From the NCBI GenBank assembly GCA_030706015.1, contig JAUZPI010000116.1, forward strand, positions 1 to 11,302: 11,302 nt of DNA, written 5' to 3'. The position numbers were made by a program, and so were the translations under genes. Under the pieces are notes generated by a model. The model was not told the DNA's origin and made no database searches. It worked only from the letters and a program-made list of their open reading frames with translations. Shown piece by piece: positions 1-6,373 of the stretch (the stretch's first letter is position 1; each line of letters begins with the position of its first letter). The DNA is from Bacillota bacterium. GTDB taxonomy: Bacteria; Bacillota; Clostridia; Clostridiales; Clostridiaceae.

Positions 1-35
1 GGGAGGCCCTGTGGAAGAGTAGGTAGTTGCCAGGT
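1..35 (+). rRNA. rrf: 5S ribosomal RNA, 3' end only (partial)
   Basis: The first bases carry the typical end of a Firmicute 5S rRNA, including GAGAGTAGG-like and TTGCCAGG segments (here GAAGAGTAGGTAGTTGCCAGG, split over 14-34). The 5' part lies outside the window, so pairing of the terminal helix cannot be checked and the exact 3' end is approximate. The tRNA begins about 8 nt later, so the two are probably cotranscribed and separated by processing. This implies an rRNA operon immediately to the left. Confidence 0.85.
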
Positions 36-43
36 CTACATAA

Positions 44-119
44 GGTTCACTAGCTCAGTCGGTAGAGCACATGACTTTTAATCATGTTGTCCGGGGTTCG
101 ATTCCCCGGTGAGCCACCA
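44..119 (+). tRNA. tRNA-Lys (anticodon UUU)
   Basis: A complete cloverleaf is visible. The acceptor arms GGTTCAC (44-50) and GTGAGCC pair over 7 bp with one G-U. The anticodon stem CATGA/TCATG (70-74, 82-86) encloses the loop CTTTTAA with anticodon TTT at 77-79, reading Lys AAA/AAG. The T arm CCGGG-GTTCGATT-CCCGG is present and the discriminator A is followed by an encoded CCA (117-119). It lies directly after the 5S rRNA and before a hairpin terminator, so it is the last gene of the rRNA transcript. Confidence 0.97.
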
Positions 120-121
120 AG

Positions 122-150
122 AACGTCTTATTTTATATAAGGCGTTTTTT
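122..150 (+). terminator. Intrinsic terminator of the rRNA/tRNA-Lys transcript
   Basis: The arms AACGTCTTAT (122-131) and ATAAGGCGTT (137-146) pair over 10 bp with one G-U wobble around a 5-nt loop. A T-rich tail follows. It starts three bases after the tRNA CCA, as expected for the end of a stable-RNA operon. Confidence 0.85.
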
Positions 151-186
151 ATTTTTTGAGAACGTAAGAAGTATTGAATGGTTAGT

Positions 187-216
187 AAAGGCAGGGATTA
201 ATACTCTGCCTTTTTT
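187..216 (+). terminator. Second, back-up hairpin terminator
   Basis: AAAGGCAG (187-194) pairs with CTGCCTTT (206-213) around an 11-nt loop and runs into TTTTTT (211-216). It is about 40 bp beyond the first terminator. Tandem terminators are common after strongly transcribed rRNA operons. An outer inverted repeat surrounds it (see findings). From 217 to 352 I see no gene and no clear terminator for the minus-strand response regulator that ends at 353. Confidence 0.75.
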
Positions 217-352
217 GCGGACTAAACCATTATTAAATAAATATACGGAAACTGTTCAACGTCTCTTTAGTATGGGTAAGTCTTAGAATAATAATTTAAA
301 TTGATTTTCATATTGGGATTATAAGTCGTTCTTCTTTTATCATTATACATAG

Positions 353-928
353 TTAATCAAATTGTTTAGAAACCCTATAAAATTTATTTGCTTCATCTAT
401 TTTATTCCTTGCTTCATGGATTTTTCCTATAAGTTCATAAACCTTTCCACAGCTTGGATTTATAGAAAGGGCATTTTTTAGTAAAGAAAAAGCTTTATCT
501 AAATCTCCAGCTTCAATTAATGAAGTTGCGTTACATAAATAGTCATCTACACTATTACAGGTATTAGCATTATTTAAGGATACCTCGGATAATACGGATT
601 TAACTTTGTCTGCAGTAAATGGCTTTTGCAGGTATGCTACGGCACCTAACCTTGTGCATTCTACTGCATTTTTTACAGTAGCAAAGGCCGTCATTATTAT
701 TACAGGTATGTGAATATTCATCTCACGTATTCGTCTTAAAACCTCAGTACCGCTCATTTCTGGAAGTTTTATATCCAAAAAGGCGAGGTCAAAACTATCT
801 TGTTTAAATATGTCTAAAGCTTGAGGACCATTATTGGCGGTTACTACTTCATAGCCGTTTAGTTCTAAACAAGTAGTAAGTAACATTCTGATATTTTTAG
901 TATCGTCTACTACTAAAACCTTTTTCAC
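353..928 (-). CDS. Response regulator: CheY-like receiver domain with C-terminal TPR repeats
   Basis: The 191-residue protein has a full receiver domain (about 3-118): acidic pair D8-D9, phospho-acceptor D52 in FLDIKLPE, switch T80 and conserved K102 in KPF. Residues about 128-190 form two TPR-like helix pairs (ALSINPSCGKVYELIGKI is typical), so the output is probably protein-protein contact. There is no DNA-binding or enzymatic domain. Translation starts at GTG (926-928): an AGGAGA site lies 6-8 nt upstream, and the overlapping ATG at 928-930 is in another frame and stops at once. The gene is divergent from the HD-GYP phosphodiesterase and lies near a histidine kinase gene. Partnership with either is inferred from position only. 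Confidence 0.9.
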   Translation of the reverse strand: MKKVLVVDDTKNIRMLLTTCLELNGYEVVTANNGPQALDIFKQDSFDLAFLDIKLPEMSGTEVLRRIREMNIHIPVIIMTAFATVKNAVECTRLGAVAYLQKPFTADKVKSVLSEVSLNNANTCNSVDDYLCNATSLIEAGDLDKAFSLLKNALSINPSCGKVYELIGKIHEARNKIDEANKFYRVSKQFD

Positions 929-967
929 ATAATCATCTCCTAAAAAGAGTATTAAATTCTATACAAT

Positions 968-997
968 ATTATAAAAACATATATTATAAGTTTACAA
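968..997 (-). promoter_or_regulatory. Putative sigma-A promoter of the response regulator gene
   Basis: On the minus strand, TTGTAA (997-992) is followed after 18 nt by a perfect TATAAT (973-968). Transcription would start near 961, leaving a leader of about 33 nt that carries the AGGAGA ribosome site. The -35 matches 4 of 6 consensus bases. Another TATAAT-like hexamer at 988-983 is an alternative. Confidence 0.55.
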
Positions 998-1050
998 CAT
1001 ATTTTAGATTATTTTTCTATTAGAAACATAGCAAGTGATACTAGAAGCTT

Positions 1051-1079
1051 TTGAAAATATCCATTGATAGGTGTATAAT
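1051..1079 (+). promoter_or_regulatory. Sigma-A promoter of the HD-GYP gene
   Basis: TTGAAA (1051-1056), a 17-nt spacer and TATAAT (1074-1079) make a near-consensus vegetative promoter. Transcription would begin near 1086, giving a leader of about 90 nt before the ATG at 1177. I looked for a cyclic-di-GMP or other known riboswitch in that leader and saw none. Confidence 0.75.
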
Positions 1080-1176
1080 ATTAGTACCACGTAAACGTTT
1101 TTACAATATAGCAGTTTTTGTGAATTTCAGTAGATAAGTAGAATAAAAGTTTCATATCAGTAGGGGTGGTAAATAA

Positions 1177-2292
1177 ATGAGGACGGTATTAGTTGGTAAG
1201 GTAGAAGAGGGGGCATATCTGGGCAAACCTGTTTATGACAATGATGGTAAGATTCTTTTGAAGGAAGGGGCAAAGCTTACAGAGGCAATTTTAAAAAAGA
1301 TTAGGAATTTAAATATACTCGAACTATACATTAAAGATGAGCAAGATTCGGATGAGGCAGTTAATAATGCTATTGCCAATCATTTAAGGGATAAAACCTT
1401 GACACTAGTCAGAAATACCTTCAAGGATATGCATAAGATAAACGCATATAACAACTCAGGTAAAAACTTACCAAATACGATTCAGCTAGACTTTGACGCT
1501 ATAAAGAGTATTACTGAAAAAATAGTGGATGACATTATATCAAAGAAATTTGTAATTGATAGTCTTAGAATAATTAAAAAAATGGACAAGTATACTTATA
1601 AGCACTCCATAAATGTAGGAATCATGTCGTTAGTATTAGGCATAAGATTAAATCTAGATAGCTATGAGCTATATCTTCTTTTTTTAGGTTCTTTACTTCA
1701 TGATATAGGAAAAGCATTTATTCCAAAGGAGATAATGAATAAAGAAGATAAACTTACTGACGAAGAATTTCAGCTTATAAAAAAGCATACTATTGGCGGA
1801 TATAATTACCTAAAAAGGACTGATGATGTACCAATACCAGCTAGGATTATAGCACTCCAGCACCACGAAAAGATTAATGGCAGTGGATACCCGGAAGGCA
1901 GGAAGGGTGAGCAGATTAGCAAGTTTGGTAGAATAGTTGCTGTAGTAGATGTATATGATGCTATTACTTCTGATAGGCCTCAAAGAAAAGCTATGACTCC
2001 CAATGACGCCATAGAATATATAATGGCTACCTGTGGAGATAATTTTGATTACAAAATTGTTAAAGCTTTTGAAGAAGTTGTTGTTCCATACCCTGAAGGC
2101 AGTACTGTAATTCTTAGTACTGGAGAAACTGCAGTTGTAGAAGAAGTAGCTCATGATTATCCTTTAAGACCGAAGGTAAAGATAATAAAATCTCCCAAGG
2201 GAGGAAGAATTGATAGAATACTTAACTTAAGAAGAGAACTTAAAGTAGTAATAGTTGGAGTAAAAGATACTGAAACAAATACATTAGAATAG
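1177..2292 (+). CDS. HD-GYP domain cyclic-di-GMP phosphodiesterase
   Basis: The 371-residue soluble protein should hydrolyse the second messenger cyclic-di-GMP. Residues about 1-60 form a small N-terminal domain of the kind often preceding HD-GYP. Residues about 135-300 hold the catalytic domain: H143, the HD pair H175-D176 in HDIGK, H204, H229-H230, the GYP signature in NGSGYP (234-239) and D258 in VVDVYDAITSDRP. All metal-ligand positions appear intact; the usual DRPYR reads DRPQR (266-270). A small basic C-terminal segment (about 305-371) follows. The start is supported by AGGGGTGG (1162-1169) 7 nt upstream of the ATG and by the strong promoter. No membrane segment or receiver domain is present, so input must come from a partner or the N-terminal domain. 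The divergent receiver-TPR gene is one candidate. Confidence 0.93.
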   Translation: MRTVLVGKVEEGAYLGKPVYDNDGKILLKEGAKLTEAILKKIRNLNILELYIKDEQDSDEAVNNAIANHLRDKTLTLVRNTFKDMHKINAYNNSGKNLPNTIQLDFDAIKSITEKIVDDIISKKFVIDSLRIIKKMDKYTYKHSINVGIMSLVLGIRLNLDSYELYLLFLGSLLHDIGKAFIPKEIMNKEDKLTDEEFQLIKKHTIGGYNYLKRTDDVPIPARIIALQHHEKINGSGYPEGRKGEQISKFGRIVAVVDVYDAITSDRPQRKAMTPNDAIEYIMATCGDNFDYKIVKAFEEVVVPYPEGSTVILSTGETAVVEEVAHDYPLRPKVKIIKSPKGGRIDRILNLRRELKVVIVGVKDTETNTLE

Positions 2293-2369
2293 AAATAAAT
2301 AAGTGTCATTATCAAAGGAATGATATAGTAAAAAAATCAAACTTGATTAATTGAAAATATATAAAAGCA

Positions 2370-2414
2370 GCGATGCATTAAAAGAATGGTATATCTAATC
2401 TTTTAATGCACCGC
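2370..2414. terminator. Bidirectional hairpin terminator between convergent HD-GYP and histidine kinase genes
   Basis: GCGATGCATTAAAAGA (2370-2385) and TCTTTTAATGCACCGC (2399-2414) form a 16-position stem with one A-C mismatch and a 13-nt loop. On the minus strand it is followed by GCTTTTATATATTTT, a reasonable T-rich tail for the kinase gene that stops at 2424. On the plus strand the tail (TTATTTATATT) is weaker. The rest of 2293-2423 is empty of genes. Confidence 0.7.
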
Positions 2415-2423
2415 TTATTTATA

Positions 2424-4268
2424 TTAGTTGGAATTAGCTATAGGAAGTGTAAAAGTAAAGCTGCTTCCTACATCTAATTCACTTTCACACCATATTTCAC
2501 CGCCGTGAGCCTCTACAATTTCTTTGGCAATATTTAATCCAAGGCCAGATCCTCGAGTTTCATTATCAGAGCCAATAACTTGGACGAATTTATCGAAGAT
2601 TTTTTGTTGATATTCTTTCGGAATGCCTATACCAGTATCTTTTATAGTAACGCACATTCTACCATGTTCTGTAAATGCAGTAATGCTAATTTCATCTCCT
2701 GCATTAGTGTATTTTAATGAGTTAGAGACTATATTATTTATAACCCAGATAATCTTCTCCCTATCTACATATACCTTTGGCAGCGCTTCATCCACATCAT
2801 AATATAAGTTTACATCATATGCTTCAGCTTGATCATAAAAATTTTGAGCACAGGACTGCACTATGCCAAGTATAGAGCAGCCAGTCATATTAAAAATGGA
2901 ATTATCAGATTCAATTTTTGAAAGCTGCAATAGATTTGTAACCAATTCCGATAAACGCTGTCCATCATCCTTTATGGTTTCAATAATTTCTTTCTGCTTA
3001 GCATTAAGCTCACCTATATTTTCATCCGTAATAAGACTTGTTCCAATCATTATTGAGGTTAATGGTGTTTTAAACTCGTGTGATATAGTAGATATAAAGT
3101 CGGCCTTTAATTTTTCAAGCTGTTTAAGTTTAGTTACATTTTGAAATAATACTACTATACCATTTGCAGCGGAATACATATCCTTTACTAAGGTGTTAGT
3201 TATATTAAAGTAATAGTCTTCAGAGTCTTTGGTAAAGCGCATAATTTTTGAGTTGTTGTATTCATTGTCTTTATCAAAAACAAGGGATATATGTTCAAAT
3301 AGTTCACTGTTAGGTATTACCTTCAAAATATGTTTTTGTAAAACAGATATCTCATGGATACTAAATAGCTCCTCAAAGGCTGCATTTAATAAAACAATTT
3401 TATATTCATTATCTAGAACAACCAAGGGGTCAGATATACTCTTTACTATAGCAATAGATTTATTCTTTTCCATCATTAATTTACCTGTATTACTTCTATC
3501 AAAATCCCTAAGCCTCTTTGTCATATTATTAAACTCTATAGTCATTTCACCAATCTCATCCTTAGAGATAATAGGTGCTTCCACATCTAAATTACCTTCC
3601 TTGATGGATTTCATAGTATTGCTAAGAGAATAAATAGGTTTTAAAAATCTATTAGTAAAGTATCTAGATAATAGAAAACCTGATATAGCTGTCACTAGAG
3701 ATAGAAAAATTATTAAGTATATGGAATTCTCAATTGAAGACGTTACCCTTAGGTTTCCTCTTGTTAGAGAGTTTTCATTGAGAGCACTTAGTTTTTCTAA
3801 TTCAGTAGATAGGTTATTTGCCAAAGGAACTAAATTTGTATTATAGAATAATTGAGAAGCCTCAATGCCGCGTTTGCTTCTTATTTGCTGAAGCTGAGAA
3901 AGTGAGGCAGAATACTCTATATAGCCTCTATCTATAGCTGCTACCAAAGTCTTTTCACCTGGCTCAGTTAAGTTGCCCTTTTCTAAATCAAGCCATTTAT
4001 AAAAACTAGAGTTGTTTTCATAAAACAGCTCTACGTTATGCTCATCACCTGACATTATATAATTAAGAATATTTTTATTCTCCTCCTGTAATGCATGAAG
4101 CATATTGTTTGATGCTTTTATGCTTTCATAATTATTATTAATAAGCATATTAGTAGATTTCTTTAGAGTATGTAAATTCAATATAGAAGTGGTACCTATT
4201 ATAAACATCAATATAAAAACTATACTTAGATATATAAAATTAAATTTATTTTTAAGACTTTTAAACAT
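2424..4268 (-). CDS. Membrane sensor histidine kinase (extracytoplasmic sensor-HAMP-PAS-HisKA-HATPase_c)
   Basis: The 614-residue kinase has a membrane segment at about 11-30, an extracytoplasmic region of about 150 residues (31-181) rich in amphipathic helix and resembling four-helix-bundle sensors of chemoreceptors and KinB-type kinases, and a second membrane segment at 182-203. HAMP (about 204-256), PAS (about 272-380) and the dimerisation domain with phospho-acceptor H397 in SHEFKTPL follow. The ATPase domain has the N box NNIVSNSLKY (511-520), G1 DTGIGIP (544-550), FDKF (558-561) and G2 GSGLGL (573-578). All catalytic motifs are intact. The ATG is backed by AAGGTGG 7 nt upstream and a strong promoter. 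No response regulator is adjacent in the same direction, so its partner is unknown. It is divergent from kdpFABC but lacks the KdpD N-terminal and Usp domains, so it is not KdpD. The ligand is unknown. Confidence 0.93.
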   Translation of the reverse strand: MFKSLKNKFNFIYLSIVFILMFIIGTTSILNLHTLKKSTNMLINNNYESIKASNNMLHALQEENKNILNYIMSGDEHNVELFYENNSSFYKWLDLEKGNLTEPGEKTLVAAIDRGYIEYSASLSQLQQIRSKRGIEASQLFYNTNLVPLANNLSTELEKLSALNENSLTRGNLRVTSSIENSIYLIIFLSLVTAISGFLLSRYFTNRFLKPIYSLSNTMKSIKEGNLDVEAPIISKDEIGEMTIEFNNMTKRLRDFDRSNTGKLMMEKNKSIAIVKSISDPLVVLDNEYKIVLLNAAFEELFSIHEISVLQKHILKVIPNSELFEHISLVFDKDNEYNNSKIMRFTKDSEDYYFNITNTLVKDMYSAANGIVVLFQNVTKLKQLEKLKADFISTISHEFKTPLTSIMIGTSLITDENIGELNAKQKEIIETIKDDGQRLSELVTNLLQLSKIESDNSIFNMTGCSILGIVQSCAQNFYDQAEAYDVNLYYDVDEALPKVYVDREKIIWVINNIVSNSLKYTNAGDEISITAFTEHGRMCVTIKDTGIGIPKEYQQKIFDKFVQVIGSDNETRGSGLGLNIAKEIVEAHGGEIWCESELDVGSSFTFTLPIANSN

Positions 4269-4301
4269 AAAAATACCACCTTGCCCCCATAAATTAGTAA
4301 C

Positions 4302-4330
4302 AGTATAAATATGAAATGAATAAAAGTCAA
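4302..4330 (-). promoter_or_regulatory. Sigma-A promoter of the histidine kinase gene
   Basis: Read on the minus strand, TTGACT (4330-4325), a spacer of exactly 17 nt and TATACT (4307-4302) give 5/6 matches in each hexamer. The expected start near 4295 leaves a leader of about 27 nt containing the AAGGTGG ribosome site. Confidence 0.75.
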
Positions 4331-4448
4331 TTATTCATGCCGACAATAAAACAAGCATAAGCGAATGATACATGCATATAAACATGGTAATTTGCTCAAA
4401 CCGCCTCTAATGGGTAGGAGAATTTTTTATTAAAAAGTATACGCAATT

Positions 4449-4476
4449 TTGGTTTTCATGAGGACTATATTATAAT
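4449..4476 (+). promoter_or_regulatory. Putative kdp operon promoter with weak -35
   Basis: A perfect TATAAT (4471-4476) lies 73 nt before the kdpF ATG. The best -35 candidate is TTGGTT (4449-4454) at 16 nt spacing, only 3/6 matches. A good -10 with a poor -35 is typical of activator-dependent promoters, which would suit an inducible kdp operon. The 280-bp gap 4269-4548 also holds the kinase promoter; apart from these and the palindrome listed next I see nothing identifiable there. Confidence 0.45.
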
Positions 4477-4502
4477 TTATTTTATGAAATAACACTTGGT
4501 CT

Positions 4503-4514
4503 TTGTTGCAACAA
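4503..4514. promoter_or_regulatory. Perfect 12-bp palindrome in the kdp leader, possible operator
   Basis: TTGTTGCAACAA is a perfect dyad located between the candidate -10 and the kdpF ribosome site. It lies about 20 nt downstream of the predicted transcription start, where a bound repressor dimer would block transcription. No regulator is known for it; the function is inferred from position and symmetry. Confidence 0.35.
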
Positions 4515-4548
4515 TTGTATCCTATAAAGATTTTGGGAGGAGTTCTTT

Positions 4549-4626
4549 ATGATAATTCTTGGGTTTATTACGGCTCTGCTATTTATATATCTATTATATG
4601 CATTGTTTAATCCAGAAAAGTTCTAA
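4549..4626 (+). CDS. kdpF: KdpF, small stabilising subunit of the K+-transporting ATPase
   Basis: The 25-residue peptide begins MIILGFITALLFIYLL and ends ALFNPEKF. It is a single hydrophobic helix followed by the N-P-E-(K/R)-F tail typical of KdpF. In the known complex KdpF binds KdpA/KdpB lipid-facing surfaces and stabilises the assembly. GGGAGGAG (4535-4542) lies 6 nt before the ATG, and kdpA starts 55 bp downstream. Size, motif and position as first gene of the operon make the call firm even though it is easily missed for its length. Confidence 0.93.
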   Translation: MIILGFITALLFIYLLYALFNPEKF

Positions 4627-4681
4627 TTGATTGGTTTAACGGAAAAGGAGTAGTCTATATATCAAAGGAGGCATGAATTAG

Positions 4682-6358
4682 GTGGAGACTTTACAAATAG
4701 TGATTACGTTAATAATATTTTTGCTGCTTATAATACCAATGGGTAAATATTTGTTTAAGGTAATAAGTATGGAAAAATCTTTTGTTGATCCTGTATTTGA
4801 TAAAATAGATAATTTTATATATAAGATTATAGGAGTTACAAAAGAGGAGATGACGTGGAAACAATATGCAGTAACACTTATTGTTACAAATCTGATTATG
4901 GGCCTTGCAGCCTATATAATATTAAGAATTCAAGCAGTTAATATTTTCAACCCGAATAAGGCACAAGGAATGGGACCAGCTCTTTCCTTTAATACAGCTA
5001 TAAGCTTTATAACTAACACAGATCTTCAAAACTATGCAGGGGAATCAGCATTATCATATTTTAGCCAAATGATAGTTATAACATTTTTAATGTTTACTTC
5101 TGCAGCTACTGGATTTTCTGCAGCGGCTGCTTTTATTAGGGCCCTTGCAGGAGAGAAGAAAACAGTAGGTAATTATTTTGTGGACTTAACAAGAATAATT
5201 ACCAGAGTATTATTGCCATTATCAATGATCATTGCTATTTTATTCGTAGCACAGGGGGTTCCTCAAACTTTATCACACACAAAGACAGTTACAACCATAG
5301 AAGGAACCCTTCAGGATATAGGAATGGGACCAATAGCCAGTCTTGAGGCTATAAAACATATTGGAACTAATGGCGGCGGTTTCTTTAGTGCAAATTCTGC
5401 TCATCCTTTTGAAAACCCAACCCCTATAACAAATTTAATAGAAATATTATCTATGATGCTAATTCCAAGCTCATTAGTTTATGCCTTTGGAAAGATGATA
5501 AAGAATAAAAAGCAAGGCTGGGTTATATTTGGAGCCATGTTTGTATTGTTCTTAGTAATTCTTCCTGTATGCTATATGGCAGAGAAGTCAGGAAATCCTG
5601 TACTTTCCCATTTAGGATTAAGCCAAGCTATGGGTAATATGGAAGGTAAGGAAGTAAGATTCGGTATAGCGCAGTCCTCGTTATTTACAACTGTTACAAC
5701 TGCATTTACTACAGGATCAGTTAATAATATGCATGATTCTTTAACGCCTCTAGGAGGCTTTACAGCACTTTGGAACATGATGCTGAATGTGGTGTTTGGA
5801 GGCAAAGGTGTCGGTCTTATGAATATGATGATGTACGCTATAATAACTGTATTTATAAGCGGACTTATGGTAGGAAGAACACCAGAATTCCTCGGAAAGA
5901 AAATAGAGGCCAAAGAAATAAAGCTAATAGCACTGGCAATATTATTACACCCTATATTAATACTTGTACCATCAGCTATAGCATTAAATATTCATTCAGG
6001 GGTTAGTTCTATAAGTAATGCAGGTTATCACGGCTTATCCCAAGTTGTTTATCAATATACGACAGCTGCAGCAAATAATGGGTCAGCTTTTGCTGGACTA
6101 GCAACTAATACTCCTTTCTGGAACATAACTACAGGAATAGTTATGCTTCTTGGAAGATATTTATCCATGATAATACTTTTGGCTGTTGCAGGTTCACTAG
6201 CAGCTAAGAATCCAGTACCTGAATCTGTAGGTACCTTTAGAACTGATAATGCTCAGTTTACTGTAATATTAATATTTATTGTATTAATAATCGGAGCACT
6301 AACCTTCTTACCTACACTAGTACTAGGACCTATAGCAGAGCAGTTAACTCTGCATTAA
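4682..6358 (+). CDS. kdpA: KdpA, potassium-binding and translocating channel subunit
   Basis: The 558-residue polytopic membrane protein is the K+-selective subunit of KdpFABC, related to the SKT/Trk K+ channel superfamily. All four pore-loop regions are visible: TNTDLQNYAGE (111-121, with Q116), GTNGGGFFSANSAHPFENP (228-246), TTGSVNNMHDS (343-353) and NNGSAFAG (465-472). Length is normal for the family (about 560). The start is GTG (4682-4684), 10 nt after AAAGGAGG (4664-4671). An in-frame ATG at 4673 is only 1 nt from that site and is followed by AAT and a TAG stop, so it cannot be the start. kdpB follows after 15 nt. Confidence 0.98.
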   Translation: METLQIVITLIIFLLLIIPMGKYLFKVISMEKSFVDPVFDKIDNFIYKIIGVTKEEMTWKQYAVTLIVTNLIMGLAAYIILRIQAVNIFNPNKAQGMGPALSFNTAISFITNTDLQNYAGESALSYFSQMIVITFLMFTSAATGFSAAAAFIRALAGEKKTVGNYFVDLTRIITRVLLPLSMIIAILFVAQGVPQTLSHTKTVTTIEGTLQDIGMGPIASLEAIKHIGTNGGGFFSANSAHPFENPTPITNLIEILSMMLIPSSLVYAFGKMIKNKKQGWVIFGAMFVLFLVILPVCYMAEKSGNPVLSHLGLSQAMGNMEGKEVRFGIAQSSLFTTVTTAFTTGSVNNMHDSLTPLGGFTALWNMMLNVVFGGKGVGLMNMMMYAIITVFISGLMVGRTPEFLGKKIEAKEIKLIALAILLHPILILVPSAIALNIHSGVSSISNAGYHGLSQVVYQYTTAAANNGSAFAGLATNTPFWNITTGIVMLLGRYLSMIILLAVAGSLAAKNPVPESVGTFRTDNAQFTVILIFIVLIIGALTFLPTLVLGPIAEQLTLH

Positions 6359-6373
6359 TGAGGAGGAAGCAGC

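Noticed and set aside
1086..1176. Possible cyclic-di-GMP riboswitch in the leader of the HD-GYP gene.
   Set aside because: No GEMM-type conserved core or stable two-arm fold is visible; only a 5-bp dyad GTAAA/TTTAC (1091-1104).
1810..2154. Open frame on the minus strand inside the HD-GYP gene.
   Set aside because: It is antisense to a well-conserved catalytic domain, has no ribosome site and reads as an unremarkable aromatic/Ser-rich shadow.
2863..3633. Two plus-strand open frames inside the histidine kinase gene.
   Set aside because: They mirror the kinase coding sequence, with no ribosome site or family motif.
2424..4268. The kinase as KdpD.
   Set aside because: It has no N-terminal KdpD domain, Usp domain or four-helix DUF4118 membrane block; its architecture is a two-helix sensor with HAMP and PAS.
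4523..4528. TATAAA as an alternative kdp -10 box.
   Set aside because: Transcription would begin at or inside the kdpF ribosome binding site, so the message would lack a usable leader.
4331..4548. Possible c-di-AMP (ydaO-type) or other riboswitch before kdpF, prompted by GGGTAGGAG near 4412-4420.
   Set aside because: The other conserved blocks of the ydaO motif are absent, and the segment is upstream of the likely -10, so it would not be in the kdp transcript.
5572..6006. Open frames on both strands inside kdpA.
   Set aside because: KdpA is intact with all pore motifs in its own frame; these are out-of-frame shadows.
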